A stretch of 42,094 nt of DNA from assembly GCA_045593785.1 (NCBI GenBank), contig JAZNXH010000139.1, positions 1-42,094 of the forward strand, given 5' to 3'. The notes below the pieces were generated by a model. The model ran no database searches, was not told where the DNA came from, and saw only the letters and a program-made list of their open reading frames with translations. Positions 17,877-25,030 of the stretch are shown one piece after another; position 1 is the first letter of the stretch; every line of letters starts with the position of its first letter. Both the position numbers and the translations under genes were made by a program. The stretch is from SZUA-448 sp045593785. GTDB taxonomy: Bacteria > Bacillota > Clostridia > Lachnospirales > Lachnospiraceae.

Positions 17877-18524
17877 ATGGATAAAATTCAGGTAATGATG
17901 TCAGACGACCATCGGATGGTGCGCGAAGGAATTAAGGCATTGTTGGAAATCGACGGTGATATTAAAATTGTTGCGCAGGCGAATGATGGTGTAGAGTGTC
18001 TGAGAATATTGGAAGAAGTAAATCCTGATGTACTTCTATTGGATATTAATATGCCAAAGCTGGATGGTCTTTCTGTGCTGGAAACAATCAAACGGACTAA
18101 GCCGAATGTAAAAGTAATTATTCTTACAATACATAACGAAGCGGACTATCTGTTAAGCGCGTATGAAAAAGGTGCAGACGGATATGTGTTGAAGGATTCC
18201 GGTTGTGATATATTAAAGGCTGCCATTCGAACGGTAACACAAGGTGAACAGTATATTGAACCAATTCTAATGCCAAAGTTACGTGAACGGTTAGAGAATA
18301 AAAAGTCTTTGGCCGGAAAAGAAGAACGGTTGTCCAAGCGTGAATTTGAGATACTTAAGTTGGTAGCTGTGGGTATGTATAATAAGGAAATTGCAGATGC
18401 TTTATCGATTAGCGAGAAGACTGTGAAGAATCATATGTCCAGTATCTTCCGTAAAATAAAAGTTTCGGATCGTACACAAGCGGCAGTATATGCAATCCGG
18501 AACAATTATGTGCGATTAGACTGA
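17877..18524 (+). CDS. NarL/DegU-type response regulator
   Basis: 215 residues. The receiver domain (1-120) has acidic pocket Asp10/Asp11, the phosphoacceptor Asp56 in DVLLLDINMP, and Lys in YVLKDSG. The LuxR-type helix-turn-helix (about 148-210) reads LSKREFEILKLVAVGMYNKE then SISEKTVKNHMSSIFRKIKV. It is transcribed with the soluble kinase upstream (10-nt gap, AAGGGGG-type ribosome binding site). The targets are unknown. The pair takes the place near rsmG-parA where Bacillus has noc. Confidence 0.92.
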   Translation: MDKIQVMMSDDHRMVREGIKALLEIDGDIKIVAQANDGVECLRILEEVNPDVLLLDINMPKLDGLSVLETIKRTKPNVKVIILTIHNEADYLLSAYEKGADGYVLKDSGCDILKAAIRTVTQGEQYIEPILMPKLRERLENKKSLAGKEERLSKREFEILKLVAVGMYNKEIADALSISEKTVKNHMSSIFRKIKVSDRTQAAVYAIRNNYVRLD

Positions 18525-18539
18525 TGTAAATTAATGGGT

Positions 18540-18555
18540 TGTTTCACGTGAAACA
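18540..18555. other. parS centromere site
   Basis: The 16-bp palindrome TGTTTCACGTGAAACA equals the general bacterial parS consensus. It lies in the leader of parA, about 100 bp before its start. ParB should nucleate here and spread as CTP-loaded clamps. Confidence 0.95.
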
Positions 18556-18656
18556 TTGCACAATATATAGCGATAGATATGCATAGAAACACAAGTAATA
18601 GATTAACGGTGAGAATAGCGTAGTTGGATACGACGGTTCTCAGAATGGGGAAACAT

Positions 18657-19460
18657 ATGGGAAAAGCAATTGCAGTAGCAAACCAAAAGGGTGGTGTTGG
18701 TAAGACAACCACGGCAATCAATCTGTCAGCAAGTCTTGCGGAACAGGGCATGAAGGTACTTACGGTAGATATTGACCCGCAGGGAAATACAACGAGCGGT
18801 CTCGGTATAGACAAGAGTACACTGGATAAGACAACGTATCAGTTGTTACTCGGTGAGTGTTCGGTAGAGGAATGTATGACAGAGAGTATCCTGCCGAATC
18901 TCTTTGTGCTTCCGTCGGACGTGAATCTTGCCGGCGCAGAGATTGAGTTGATTGGTATTGAGGATAAGGAGTATATATTAAAGAAACATATTGAAGGTAT
19001 CATTGATTTCTTTGATTATGTTATTATCGATTGTCCGCCGTCACTTAGTATGCTGACAGTAAATGCAATGACCACAGCAGATGCAGTGTTGGTACCGATT
19101 CAGTGTGAGTTCTACGCATTGGAAGGATTATCGCAATTGTTACATACCATTGATCTGGTAAGAGAACGTTTGAATCCAAAATTAGAGATTGAGGGTATTG
19201 TATTTACTATGTATGATTCGCGCACCAATTTATCAGCTCAAGTCGTTGAATCAGTAAATGCATACTTAGATAAGAAAGTATACAAATCTATTATTCCGCG
19301 AAATGTACGATTGGCAGAAGCACCGAGCCATGGGTTACCGGTAAATTTGTATGATCCGAAATCTTCTGGTGCAGAAGCGTACAGAATCTTAGCGGAAGAG
19401 GTAATGAAGAAAGATAAAAAGCTGGTTAATATGACGACTTATACGAGCCGGAAACGTTAA
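18657..19460 (+). CDS. parA: chromosome partitioning ATPase ParA (Soj)
   Basis: Deviant Walker A ATPase that works with ParB-parS in origin segregation and, in Bacillus, controls DnaA. The 267 residues run from ATG 18657 (MGKAIAVANQKGGVGKTTT). Walker A is KGGVGKTT (11-18), Walker A' DIDPQGNTT, Walker B VIIDCPPSL, and the C-terminal basic part carries RNVRLAEAPSHG. In-frame ATG 18645 and TTG 18624 are less likely starts; GGGG sits at good spacing before 18657. It is followed by parB after 56 nt. Confidence 0.96.
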   Translation: MGKAIAVANQKGGVGKTTTAINLSASLAEQGMKVLTVDIDPQGNTTSGLGIDKSTLDKTTYQLLLGECSVEECMTESILPNLFVLPSDVNLAGAEIELIGIEDKEYILKKHIEGIIDFFDYVIIDCPPSLSMLTVNAMTTADAVLVPIQCEFYALEGLSQLLHTIDLVRERLNPKLEIEGIVFTMYDSRTNLSAQVVESVNAYLDKKVYKSIIPRNVRLAEAPSHGLPVNLYDPKSSGAEAYRILAEEVMKKDKKLVNMTTYTSRKR

Positions 19461-19516
19461 TCAAATATCTGGTACACAGTATATATAGAAACTACAATAT
19501 ATAGTAGGAGGCACAT

Positions 19517-20392
19517 ATGGCACCGAAAAAAGGACTTGGGAAAGGACTTGATTCACTTATTGCAAAGAAAGTACCTGAAGTAGCAGAGGCTGGTTCTGAT
19601 GTTTCACGTGAAACATTTTTGAATATTAACAAGGTTGAACCGAATCCCAATCAGCCAAGAAAGCGTTTTAACGAAGACAAACTTCAAGAACTTGCGGATT
19701 CTATTAAGGTTCACGGAATTATTCAGCCGCTGGTAGTGCAGAAGGAAAACGAAAGATATATCATTATCGCCGGCGAGCGCAGATGGCGTGCGGCAAGACT
19801 TGCAGGCGTAAAGGAAGTTCCGGTAGTAATTCGCGATTTTACCGAACAGGAATTGTATGAAGTTGCGTTAATCGAGAACATTCAGCGGCAAGACTTGGAT
19901 CCGATTGAAGAAGCAAATGCATATTCGAATTTGATTAAAGAACATCATTTGACACAGGACGAAGTTGCAGAACGGGTATCAAAAAGCCGTGTCGCAATTA
20001 CAAACTCCTTACGTCTTTTGAAGTTGGATCAGCGCGTGCAGCAGATGGTAATCGATGAATTGCTGACTGGTGGACATGCAAGAGCACTGATTTCGATTGA
20101 AGATCCGGAAGAACAGTACAATCTTGCAAATCGTATTTTTGACGAAAAACTGAGTGTACGCGAGACCGAAAAGCTGGTAAAGAAGATTTTACATCCGAAG
20201 GCAGTTGTTGAAGAACCGGTGGACGAGGCAAGCGAAGCAATTTATCGTGACCTCGAAGAAAACTTAAAAACGATTATCGGAAGTAAGGTCAAGATTACGA
20301 GAAAGCCGGGTGGCAAAGGAAATATCGAAATCGAGTATTATTCGACAGATGAATTAGATCGAATTATTGATTTGCTTCGCAGTGTCCGTTAA
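19517..20392 (+). CDS. parB: chromosome partitioning CTPase clamp ParB (Spo0J)
   Basis: Binds parS and slides on DNA as a CTP clamp to load SMC and activate ParA. 291 residues. The N-terminal ParA-activating peptide is MAPKKGLGKGLDSLI. The CTP-binding motifs are in the region with GERRWRAAR (86-94) and ENIQRQDLDPIEEA. The helix-turn-helix is LTQDEVAERVSKSRVAITNS, and the C-terminal dimerisation domain ends IDLLRSVR. An internal parS lies in codons encoding DVSRETF. It has a TAGGAGG ribosome binding site. Confidence 0.97.
   Translation: MAPKKGLGKGLDSLIAKKVPEVAEAGSDVSRETFLNINKVEPNPNQPRKRFNEDKLQELADSIKVHGIIQPLVVQKENERYIIIAGERRWRAARLAGVKEVPVVIRDFTEQELYEVALIENIQRQDLDPIEEANAYSNLIKEHHLTQDEVAERVSKSRVAITNSLRLLKLDQRVQQMVIDELLTGGHARALISIEDPEEQYNLANRIFDEKLSVRETEKLVKKILHPKAVVEEPVDEASEAIYRDLEENLKTIIGSKVKITRKPGGKGNIEIEYYSTDELDRIIDLLRSVR
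19600..19615. other. second parS site, inside parB
   Basis: A second identical 16-bp TGTTTCACGTGAAACA lies within the parB coding region, about 85 bp after the start, where it encodes the VSRET residues. Many Firmicutes parB genes carry parS at this place. I saw no third copy in the window. Confidence 0.95.
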
Positions 20393-20419
20393 TATTATCA
20401 AAACAGAGGAGTTATTGAG

Positions 20420-20908
20420 ATGGCAGGGATACCCAACGAAAAGGTGTTATTAACAATATGTTGTGTGTTGGTAGTGTTGCTTATACTTTATGTTGTGACA
20501 CTTATAAAGTATGTAGGATTAAATAAACGATATCAGCGTTTTATGTCCGGTGCAAGCGGGAGAAGTTTAGAGGAGTCTATTGCCAGACGTCTGGAAGATA
20601 TCGAAAAACTGAAAGAAGATCGTACCAAGATTATGGGACGTCTGGATGTGTTAGAAGCGAAAGCTCTTTGTGCATACCAGAAGGTGTCCTTGCTGAAGTA
20701 CGATGCGTTCCAGGAAATGGGTGGGAAGCTTAGTTTCACCTTATGTATGTTGGATGGAAATGAAGATGGATTTTTACTTACTTCGATGCATAGTAGCAGA
20801 GAGGGTTGTTATACCTATGTAAAGGAGATCATCAAGGGAGAAGCTTTTGTACTTCTGTCAGCAGAAGAAAAACAGGCATTGGAAGAAGCAAAGGCAAAGT
20901 CGTACTGA
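20420..20908 (+). CDS. DUF4446 family membrane-anchored protein
   Basis: 162 residues: one N-terminal membrane helix (about 9-30, LLTICCVLVVLLILYVVTLI), a charged coiled-coil segment (about 50-85) and a compact C-terminal domain with KYDAFQEMGGKLSFTLCMLD and MHSSREGCYTYVKEI, which I recognise as DUF4446. The function is unknown. The protein follows parB in many clostridia; here the gap is 27 nt with an AGAGGAG ribosome binding site, so it is likely cotranscribed with parAB. Confidence 0.85.
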   Translation: MAGIPNEKVLLTICCVLVVLLILYVVTLIKYVGLNKRYQRFMSGASGRSLEESIARRLEDIEKLKEDRTKIMGRLDVLEAKALCAYQKVSLLKYDAFQEMGGKLSFTLCMLDGNEDGFLLTSMHSSREGCYTYVKEIIKGEAFVLLSAEEKQALEEAKAKSY

Positions 20909-20928
20909 TTGATAATGGAGGGTAAACT

Positions 20929-21990
20929 ATGAAGGCAATCCCCGTTGAATCGATTCGCGGAGGAGAGATATTAGCGAAGGATATTTATCTGAATAGCGGT
21001 GCTGTATTAATGTCGCAGGGAGCAGTATTACGCCCGGCGTATATCGATCGTTTGCGTTCTTTAGGGCAGCGGATGGTATATATTGTAGAGGAAGAAATTA
21101 CCAATTTGATTGACCGCGCAACGGAGCAGGTAATACAGAAGCATTGTCAGGAATCGGTTCGTACTGTCATCGACAAGTATTCTTATGGTGTAGATGCGGA
21201 ATTGAATGATATTACCGACGCTGCGGAAGATATCATGCAGGATGTATTATCCGAACCGGAAGTTCTGTATAACGTATCGAGAGTACGTGATAAGAGTAAT
21301 AGTATCTATCTGCATAATATCAATGTATCTGCGTTGTCAGTATTGATTGGTGTGAAGATGCGAATGCAGGAACGCCGCTTGAAGAATCTGGCAGTCGGAG
21401 CACTGCTTCATGATATCGGACTTATCTATCTTCCGGTAGATGTCCGCAACGTAAACATTGATACTTGCGATGCGTCGGTACTAAAGGAATTCAGGCGACA
21501 TGTAATCAATGGTTATTCAGCAGTAGAGAAAGAAAATTGGTTGCCTATGGCAGCAAAAGATATTATTGTGAACCATCATGAACGTATTGATGGTAGTGGG
21601 TATCCGTTCCGCTTGACCGGTGATAAGATATCGCTTGAGACGAAAATTGTATCTCTATGTGATGAATTTGACAGTATGGTTTACGGTCATTGCAGAAACA
21701 AGAGAAAGATCCGGGAGACCATGGACTATATCACCAGCCAGGCAGGCGTAAAGTTTGACTTTAAGGTAGTTCAGGTATTCCTTGCTTCGGTTGCAGTGTA
21801 CCCGATTGGTACGATTGTAGAACTGAATACGGGAGAAAAGGGAATTGTAGTTCGTCAGAATCAGAGCCTTCCGACCAGTCCGGTAATCCAATTGGTAAAC
21901 GTTGCACCACAAGGTGTAATACCAAGCGGTGAAGAAATCGATCTTACGAAAAATCTTACAAAGATTATTACCGATACAATCGAGTTGTAA
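20929..21990 (+). CDS. HD-GYP-type phosphodiesterase-like protein
   Basis: 353 residues, cytoplasmic. The N-terminus (1-60) resembles the small domain that often precedes HD-GYP (MKAIPVESIRGGEILAKDIY). The HD domain has LLHDIGLIYLP, RRHVINGYSAV and NHHERIDGSGYP, which holds the GYP motif. The usual lysine after HDIG (HDIGK) is leucine here. The C-terminal domain (about 285-353) contains IGTIVELNTGEKGIVV, common in this family. Such proteins hydrolyse cyclic di-GMP or related dinucleotides; activity here is inferred. It lies 20 nt behind the DUF4446 gene. Confidence 0.82.
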   Translation: MKAIPVESIRGGEILAKDIYLNSGAVLMSQGAVLRPAYIDRLRSLGQRMVYIVEEEITNLIDRATEQVIQKHCQESVRTVIDKYSYGVDAELNDITDAAEDIMQDVLSEPEVLYNVSRVRDKSNSIYLHNINVSALSVLIGVKMRMQERRLKNLAVGALLHDIGLIYLPVDVRNVNIDTCDASVLKEFRRHVINGYSAVEKENWLPMAAKDIIVNHHERIDGSGYPFRLTGDKISLETKIVSLCDEFDSMVYGHCRNKRKIRETMDYITSQAGVKFDFKVVQVFLASVAVYPIGTIVELNTGEKGIVVRQNQSLPTSPVIQLVNVAPQGVIPSGEEIDLTKNLTKIITDTIEL

Positions 21991-22005
21991 TTTGCAAATA
22001 TTGTG

Positions 22006-22041
22006 CCTGCGCAAAGGATTACATCCTTATAAGTTTGCAGG
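22006..22041 (+). promoter_or_regulatory. hairpin before the OmpR-type regulator
   Basis: CCTGC (22006-22010) and AAA then AAGGAT can pair with ATCCTT and TTTGCAGG (22034-22041), with a GC bulge and a TACA loop. The 3' arm covers the AGGTG that I take as the ribosome binding site of the next gene. No U tract is present, so it is a translational rather than transcriptional candidate. Confidence 0.3.
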
Positions 22042-22052
22042 TGCTGAAAGGC

Positions 22053-22754
22053 ATGGGTATTAGTATGGCAAAAATATTGATTGTTGAAGACGAAATAAAT
22101 ATTGCGCGGTTTTTGGAACTGGAGCTGAAGCACGAAGGTTATGAAGTGGATAAGGCGCCAGACGGACGAATGGGATTGCAAAAAGCATTGGAAGGAGAGT
22201 TTGATCTGATTCTTCTGGACATTATGTTACCGGGCTTAAGCGGTATTGAAGTGTGCCGCCGGGTACGTATGGAATCCCGTGTGCCGATTATTATGCTTAC
22301 GGCAAAAGATGATGTGACGGATAAAGTTGCAGGTCTTGATATGGGTGCGGATGACTATATGACAAAGCCATTTGCAATCGAAGAACTGTTGGCACGAATC
22401 CGTGTAGCACTGAATCGGAAGCAGGGTGCAGAGAGCACGAAAAAAGTGGATACGGTAAAATATGGCGAGCTTATACTAAATCTGAATGAGCATAGCGTTT
22501 TTTATGGGGATGAAGAAATCAATCTTACAAAGAAGGAATACGAACTTCTGGAATGTATGTTGGAAAACAAAGGAACGGCATTAAGCAGAGAACGTATTCT
22601 AAAGGATGTTTGGGATTATGATTACTATGGAGATACCAATGTAGTAGATGTTTATATCCGGTACCTGCGTCAGAAAATCGATGACCGGTTTGGTATTACC
22701 CTGATACATACGGTTCGTGGGGTTGGCTATATCATAAAGGACGAAAACAAATGA
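22053..22754 (+). CDS. OmpR/PhoB-type response regulator
   Basis: 233 residues from ATG 22053 (MGISMAKILIVEDE). The ATG at 22065 (MAKILIVEDE) is equally plausible on homology; AGGTG is better spaced for 22053. The receiver domain has the phosphoacceptor Asp56 in DLILLDIMLP, a conserved Thr in MLTAKDD and Lys in MTKPF. The winged helix is at about 135-230 with NLTKKEYELLECMLENKG and HTVRGVGYIIKD. It overlaps the kinase gene by 4 nt (ATGA), so translation is coupled. Confidence 0.94.
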   Translation: MGISMAKILIVEDEINIARFLELELKHEGYEVDKAPDGRMGLQKALEGEFDLILLDIMLPGLSGIEVCRRVRMESRVPIIMLTAKDDVTDKVAGLDMGADDYMTKPFAIEELLARIRVALNRKQGAESTKKVDTVKYGELILNLNEHSVFYGDEEINLTKKEYELLECMLENKGTALSRERILKDVWDYDYYGDTNVVDVYIRYLRQKIDDRFGITLIHTVRGVGYIIKDENK

Positions 22755-24091
22755 GAAAACAAAAACGGCAACAATCAATCGTAGAAAAGATGGCAGGAAA
22801 GCAGCTTCGCCTCCTGCTGTTTTTTGTCGTGCCGGTTTTATTCTTAAGCGGATGGTTGGTTCTGTACGGTTTGTTGGGAAGTTATAAAGAAGAAGCAGAG
22901 ACCGTGATTGTAAATCTGGAAAATGGGAAAATATCAGTAAGCGATTTAGAACAAAGCCGGGTCAAATACCGCATTTTGACCAAAAAGGACAAAATAGAAA
23001 TATTTGACAATTCCGGGGAGCATTCACCGCTTCTTGGCTTATTTCAGCGGATACAAACAACACAACAGGAGGACAAGAAACAGATTTATGCAGTAGATCG
23101 GTATCCTCTGATATACCAAGGTGTAGAGTGCACAGTAAGTGCCTATATCAATATTTCACCTCATATACATGGGACAATTTCTGTTTTTTTTGTGGTGCTT
23201 GTGATATATCTGCTGGGTGTTTATGTTTTTTATCGTTACAGTATGGTGCAGTTACGTACCTTGCTGAATCCCATGAAAAAGATGGCAGCGATATTGAATC
23301 GTATGACGGTAAACAACTTGCACAGTGAACGTTTGGATATTTTTAATGTTAGTGAAGAAATCAGAGATTTATCTATCGTATGCAATGAGATGTTAGATCG
23401 AATTGAAGGAGCATATGAAAGCCAGAAGCAGTTTGTATCCAATGCATCTCATGAACTTAGAACTCCGATTGCAGTGGTGCAAGGCTATGCCAATCTGTTG
23501 GAACGCTGGGGAGCTAACGATCCGGAGATACTGGAAGAGGCAGTAACTGCATTATGTAAGGTGTCAAAGGAAATGCAGGATCTGGTAGAAAAACTGCTCT
23601 TCTTGTCACGTCATGATCGCAAAACACTGAAATTGAAGCGTGAAGTGTTTGATATGAAGGAAATCGTAGAGGAAGTCTTCCGTGAAACAGAGATGGTAGT
23701 GGAAGAACGGCAATTAAGCTGTGATGCACAGGAAAGCGTTGTCTACGGTGACAAACAGGTTATGAAACAGGCAATCCGGGTATTCATTGATAATGCCGTA
23801 AAATATACAGAAGCAGGCGATACCATAAGCATCGCCTGCCGAACCGTTCGAAATGAATGTGAAGTAATAATTGAAGACAGCGGAATCGGTATGAAAAAGA
23901 AAGATTTAAATCGTATCTTCAGTCGTTTTTACCGCTCCGATGATGTCAGAGGAAAGAATATTGCGGGACATGGTCTCGGATTATCAATTGCGAAATTGAT
24001 TATTGTATCGCATGGCGGGAGAATTCACATCCGTACCCAATATCAAAAAGGGACTGCGTTTTCCTTTTATCTTCCGCTTCACATAGACTAA
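22751..24091 (+). CDS. membrane sensor histidine kinase (HAMP, HisKA, HATPase_c)
   Basis: 446 residues. TM1 is about 20-43, the extracellular sensor about 44-138 (no recognised fold), TM2 about 141-163 and a HAMP linker about 165-220. HisKA has the phosphorylated His234 in NASHELRTPIAVVQGYANL. HATPase_c has FIDNAVKYTEAG, DSGIGM, RFYRSDD and GHGLGLSIAKL. It is the partner of the overlapping OmpR-type regulator. Its stop codon overlaps the stop of the convergent amidase gene. Signal and regulon are unknown; cell-envelope stress is one possibility given the neighbour. Confidence 0.93.
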   Translation: MRKQKRQQSIVEKMAGKQLRLLLFFVVPVLFLSGWLVLYGLLGSYKEEAETVIVNLENGKISVSDLEQSRVKYRILTKKDKIEIFDNSGEHSPLLGLFQRIQTTQQEDKKQIYAVDRYPLIYQGVECTVSAYINISPHIHGTISVFFVVLVIYLLGVYVFYRYSMVQLRTLLNPMKKMAAILNRMTVNNLHSERLDIFNVSEEIRDLSIVCNEMLDRIEGAYESQKQFVSNASHELRTPIAVVQGYANLLERWGANDPEILEEAVTALCKVSKEMQDLVEKLLFLSRHDRKTLKLKREVFDMKEIVEEVFRETEMVVEERQLSCDAQESVVYGDKQVMKQAIRVFIDNAVKYTEAGDTISIACRTVRNECEVIIEDSGIGMKKKDLNRIFSRFYRSDDVRGKNIAGHGLGLSIAKLIIVSHGGRIHIRTQYQKGTAFSFYLPLHID

Positions 24092-24912
24092 TGTAGTTTC
24101 ATATAAGACTCAACGCCTTCTACAATTCCTTGGACCAGCTGGTGTTTATAGACAAAGTCTTCCAGGTTGGCAACATCGGTTGCATTTGTAATGAAACCGG
24201 TCTCGATTAATACCGCAGGAGCGAGAGATTCTTGTAAAATTAGGACGTCCGGGCGGTATTTTACACCACGGTCTTTGGTTCCGGAATAAGAAATCACAGG
24301 AGATAAAAGCGTGGAAGCCAGTTCCTTGGATAACTCAGAATTATCGCCGTAAAGGATTTCCAATCCGCTGACGGAAGTATCAGTAGCATAGGAATTCAGG
24401 TGCAGACTAATAACAAGATCTGCAGAATATGAATTAATTAACTGGACGCGCTCACTTGGATTGATTCGGTTATTGCCGTTTACATCATAAGGACCGGTAA
24501 GGTCATCGCTGTCCCGGGTCAGGAAGACGTCATAGTCTTTGGCTTCGAGACGCGTTTTCAGTTCAAGAGCAAGATCCAAAGCAATATCTTTTTCTTTTTT
24601 GCCATTGTATACGGCACCATTGTCTGAACCACCATGTCCGGCATCAACAACGATCCTTCCGGCAATCGGTGTGGGAGTTGGTGTATTCGTCGGCGTCGGT
24701 GTCGGTGTATTCGTCGGAGTCGGAGTCGGTGTGGACGTTGGCGTGGGAGTAATCCCTTTGATATCATTAATGAACTGATTCACATCTGAACGAATCTGTT
24801 CACTGTCGTTGGTCAAAATCCAACTCATAAAGATACCAACACAGAGAAATACCAATAGAAGAACCAGTAGCCATAGTAGATTTCGTATTCTTTTTCTCTT
24901 TTTGCGAGACAT
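24088..24912 (-). CDS. membrane-anchored N-acetylmuramoyl-L-alanine amidase (Amidase_3)
   Basis: Zinc hydrolase that cuts the amide bond between N-acetylmuramic acid and the stem peptide. 274 residues: basic N-terminus and one membrane helix (about 11-33), a short stalk, a Pro-Thr repeat linker (55-82), and an Amidase_3 domain (about 85-272) with the zinc and active-site motifs VVDAGHGGSDNGA, SLHLNSY and VLIETGFITN. It works outside the membrane, held off by the linker. It has its own promoter and is convergent with the two-component genes, sharing stop codons with the kinase. It could act in sporulation, division or spore germination (CwlD-like in size). Confidence 0.92.
   Translation of the reverse strand: MSRKKRKRIRNLLWLLVLLLVFLCVGIFMSWILTNDSEQIRSDVNQFINDIKGITPTPTSTPTPTPTNTPTPTPTNTPTPTPIAGRIVVDAGHGGSDNGAVYNGKKEKDIALDLALELKTRLEAKDYDVFLTRDSDDLTGPYDVNGNNRINPSERVQLINSYSADLVISLHLNSYATDTSVSGLEILYGDNSELSKELASTLLSPVISYSGTKDRGVKYRPDVLILQESLAPAVLIETGFITNATDVANLEDFVYKHQLVQGIVEGVESYMKLH
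24667..24750 (-). repeat. Pro-Thr repeat linker within the amidase
   Basis: Codons 55-82 of the amidase repeat PTPTPTNT-type units, visible as recurrent GGTGTNGG on the plus strand. The linker spans or attaches to the cell wall. Low-complexity DNA like this can vary in length between strains. Confidence 0.85.
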
Positions 24913-24943
24913 AGCAATCCCATTCCTTTATTGTGATAAAATA

Positions 24944-24972
24944 ATTATAGCGAATATCGGTTACAGATGCAA
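24944..24972 (-). promoter_or_regulatory. amidase promoter
   Basis: On the minus strand TTGCAT (24967-24972) and TATAAT (24944-24949) are 17 nt apart, about 30 nt upstream of the amidase start. The -35 nearly abuts the terminator of the ABC operon. Confidence 0.75.
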
Positions 24973-24977
24973 TAAAC

Positions 24978-25008
24978 AAAAAAGCACACCTGCAATTGGT
25001 GTGCTTTT
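24978..25008 (-). terminator. terminator of the ABC exporter operon
   Basis: AAAAGCACACC and GGTGTGCTTTT (24980-24990 and 24998-25008) form an 11-bp stem with a 7-nt loop and a T tract in the minus direction (TTTTTTGTTT). It separates the exporter operon from the amidase. Confidence 0.9.
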
Positions 25009-25030
25009 GGCTTGCTGTAAAAAATATGGA

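Noticed and set aside
24539..24778. Plus-strand ORF rich in Gly and Val
   Set aside because: It is the antisense reading of the Pro-Thr repeat of the amidase; low-complexity codons keep both frames open.
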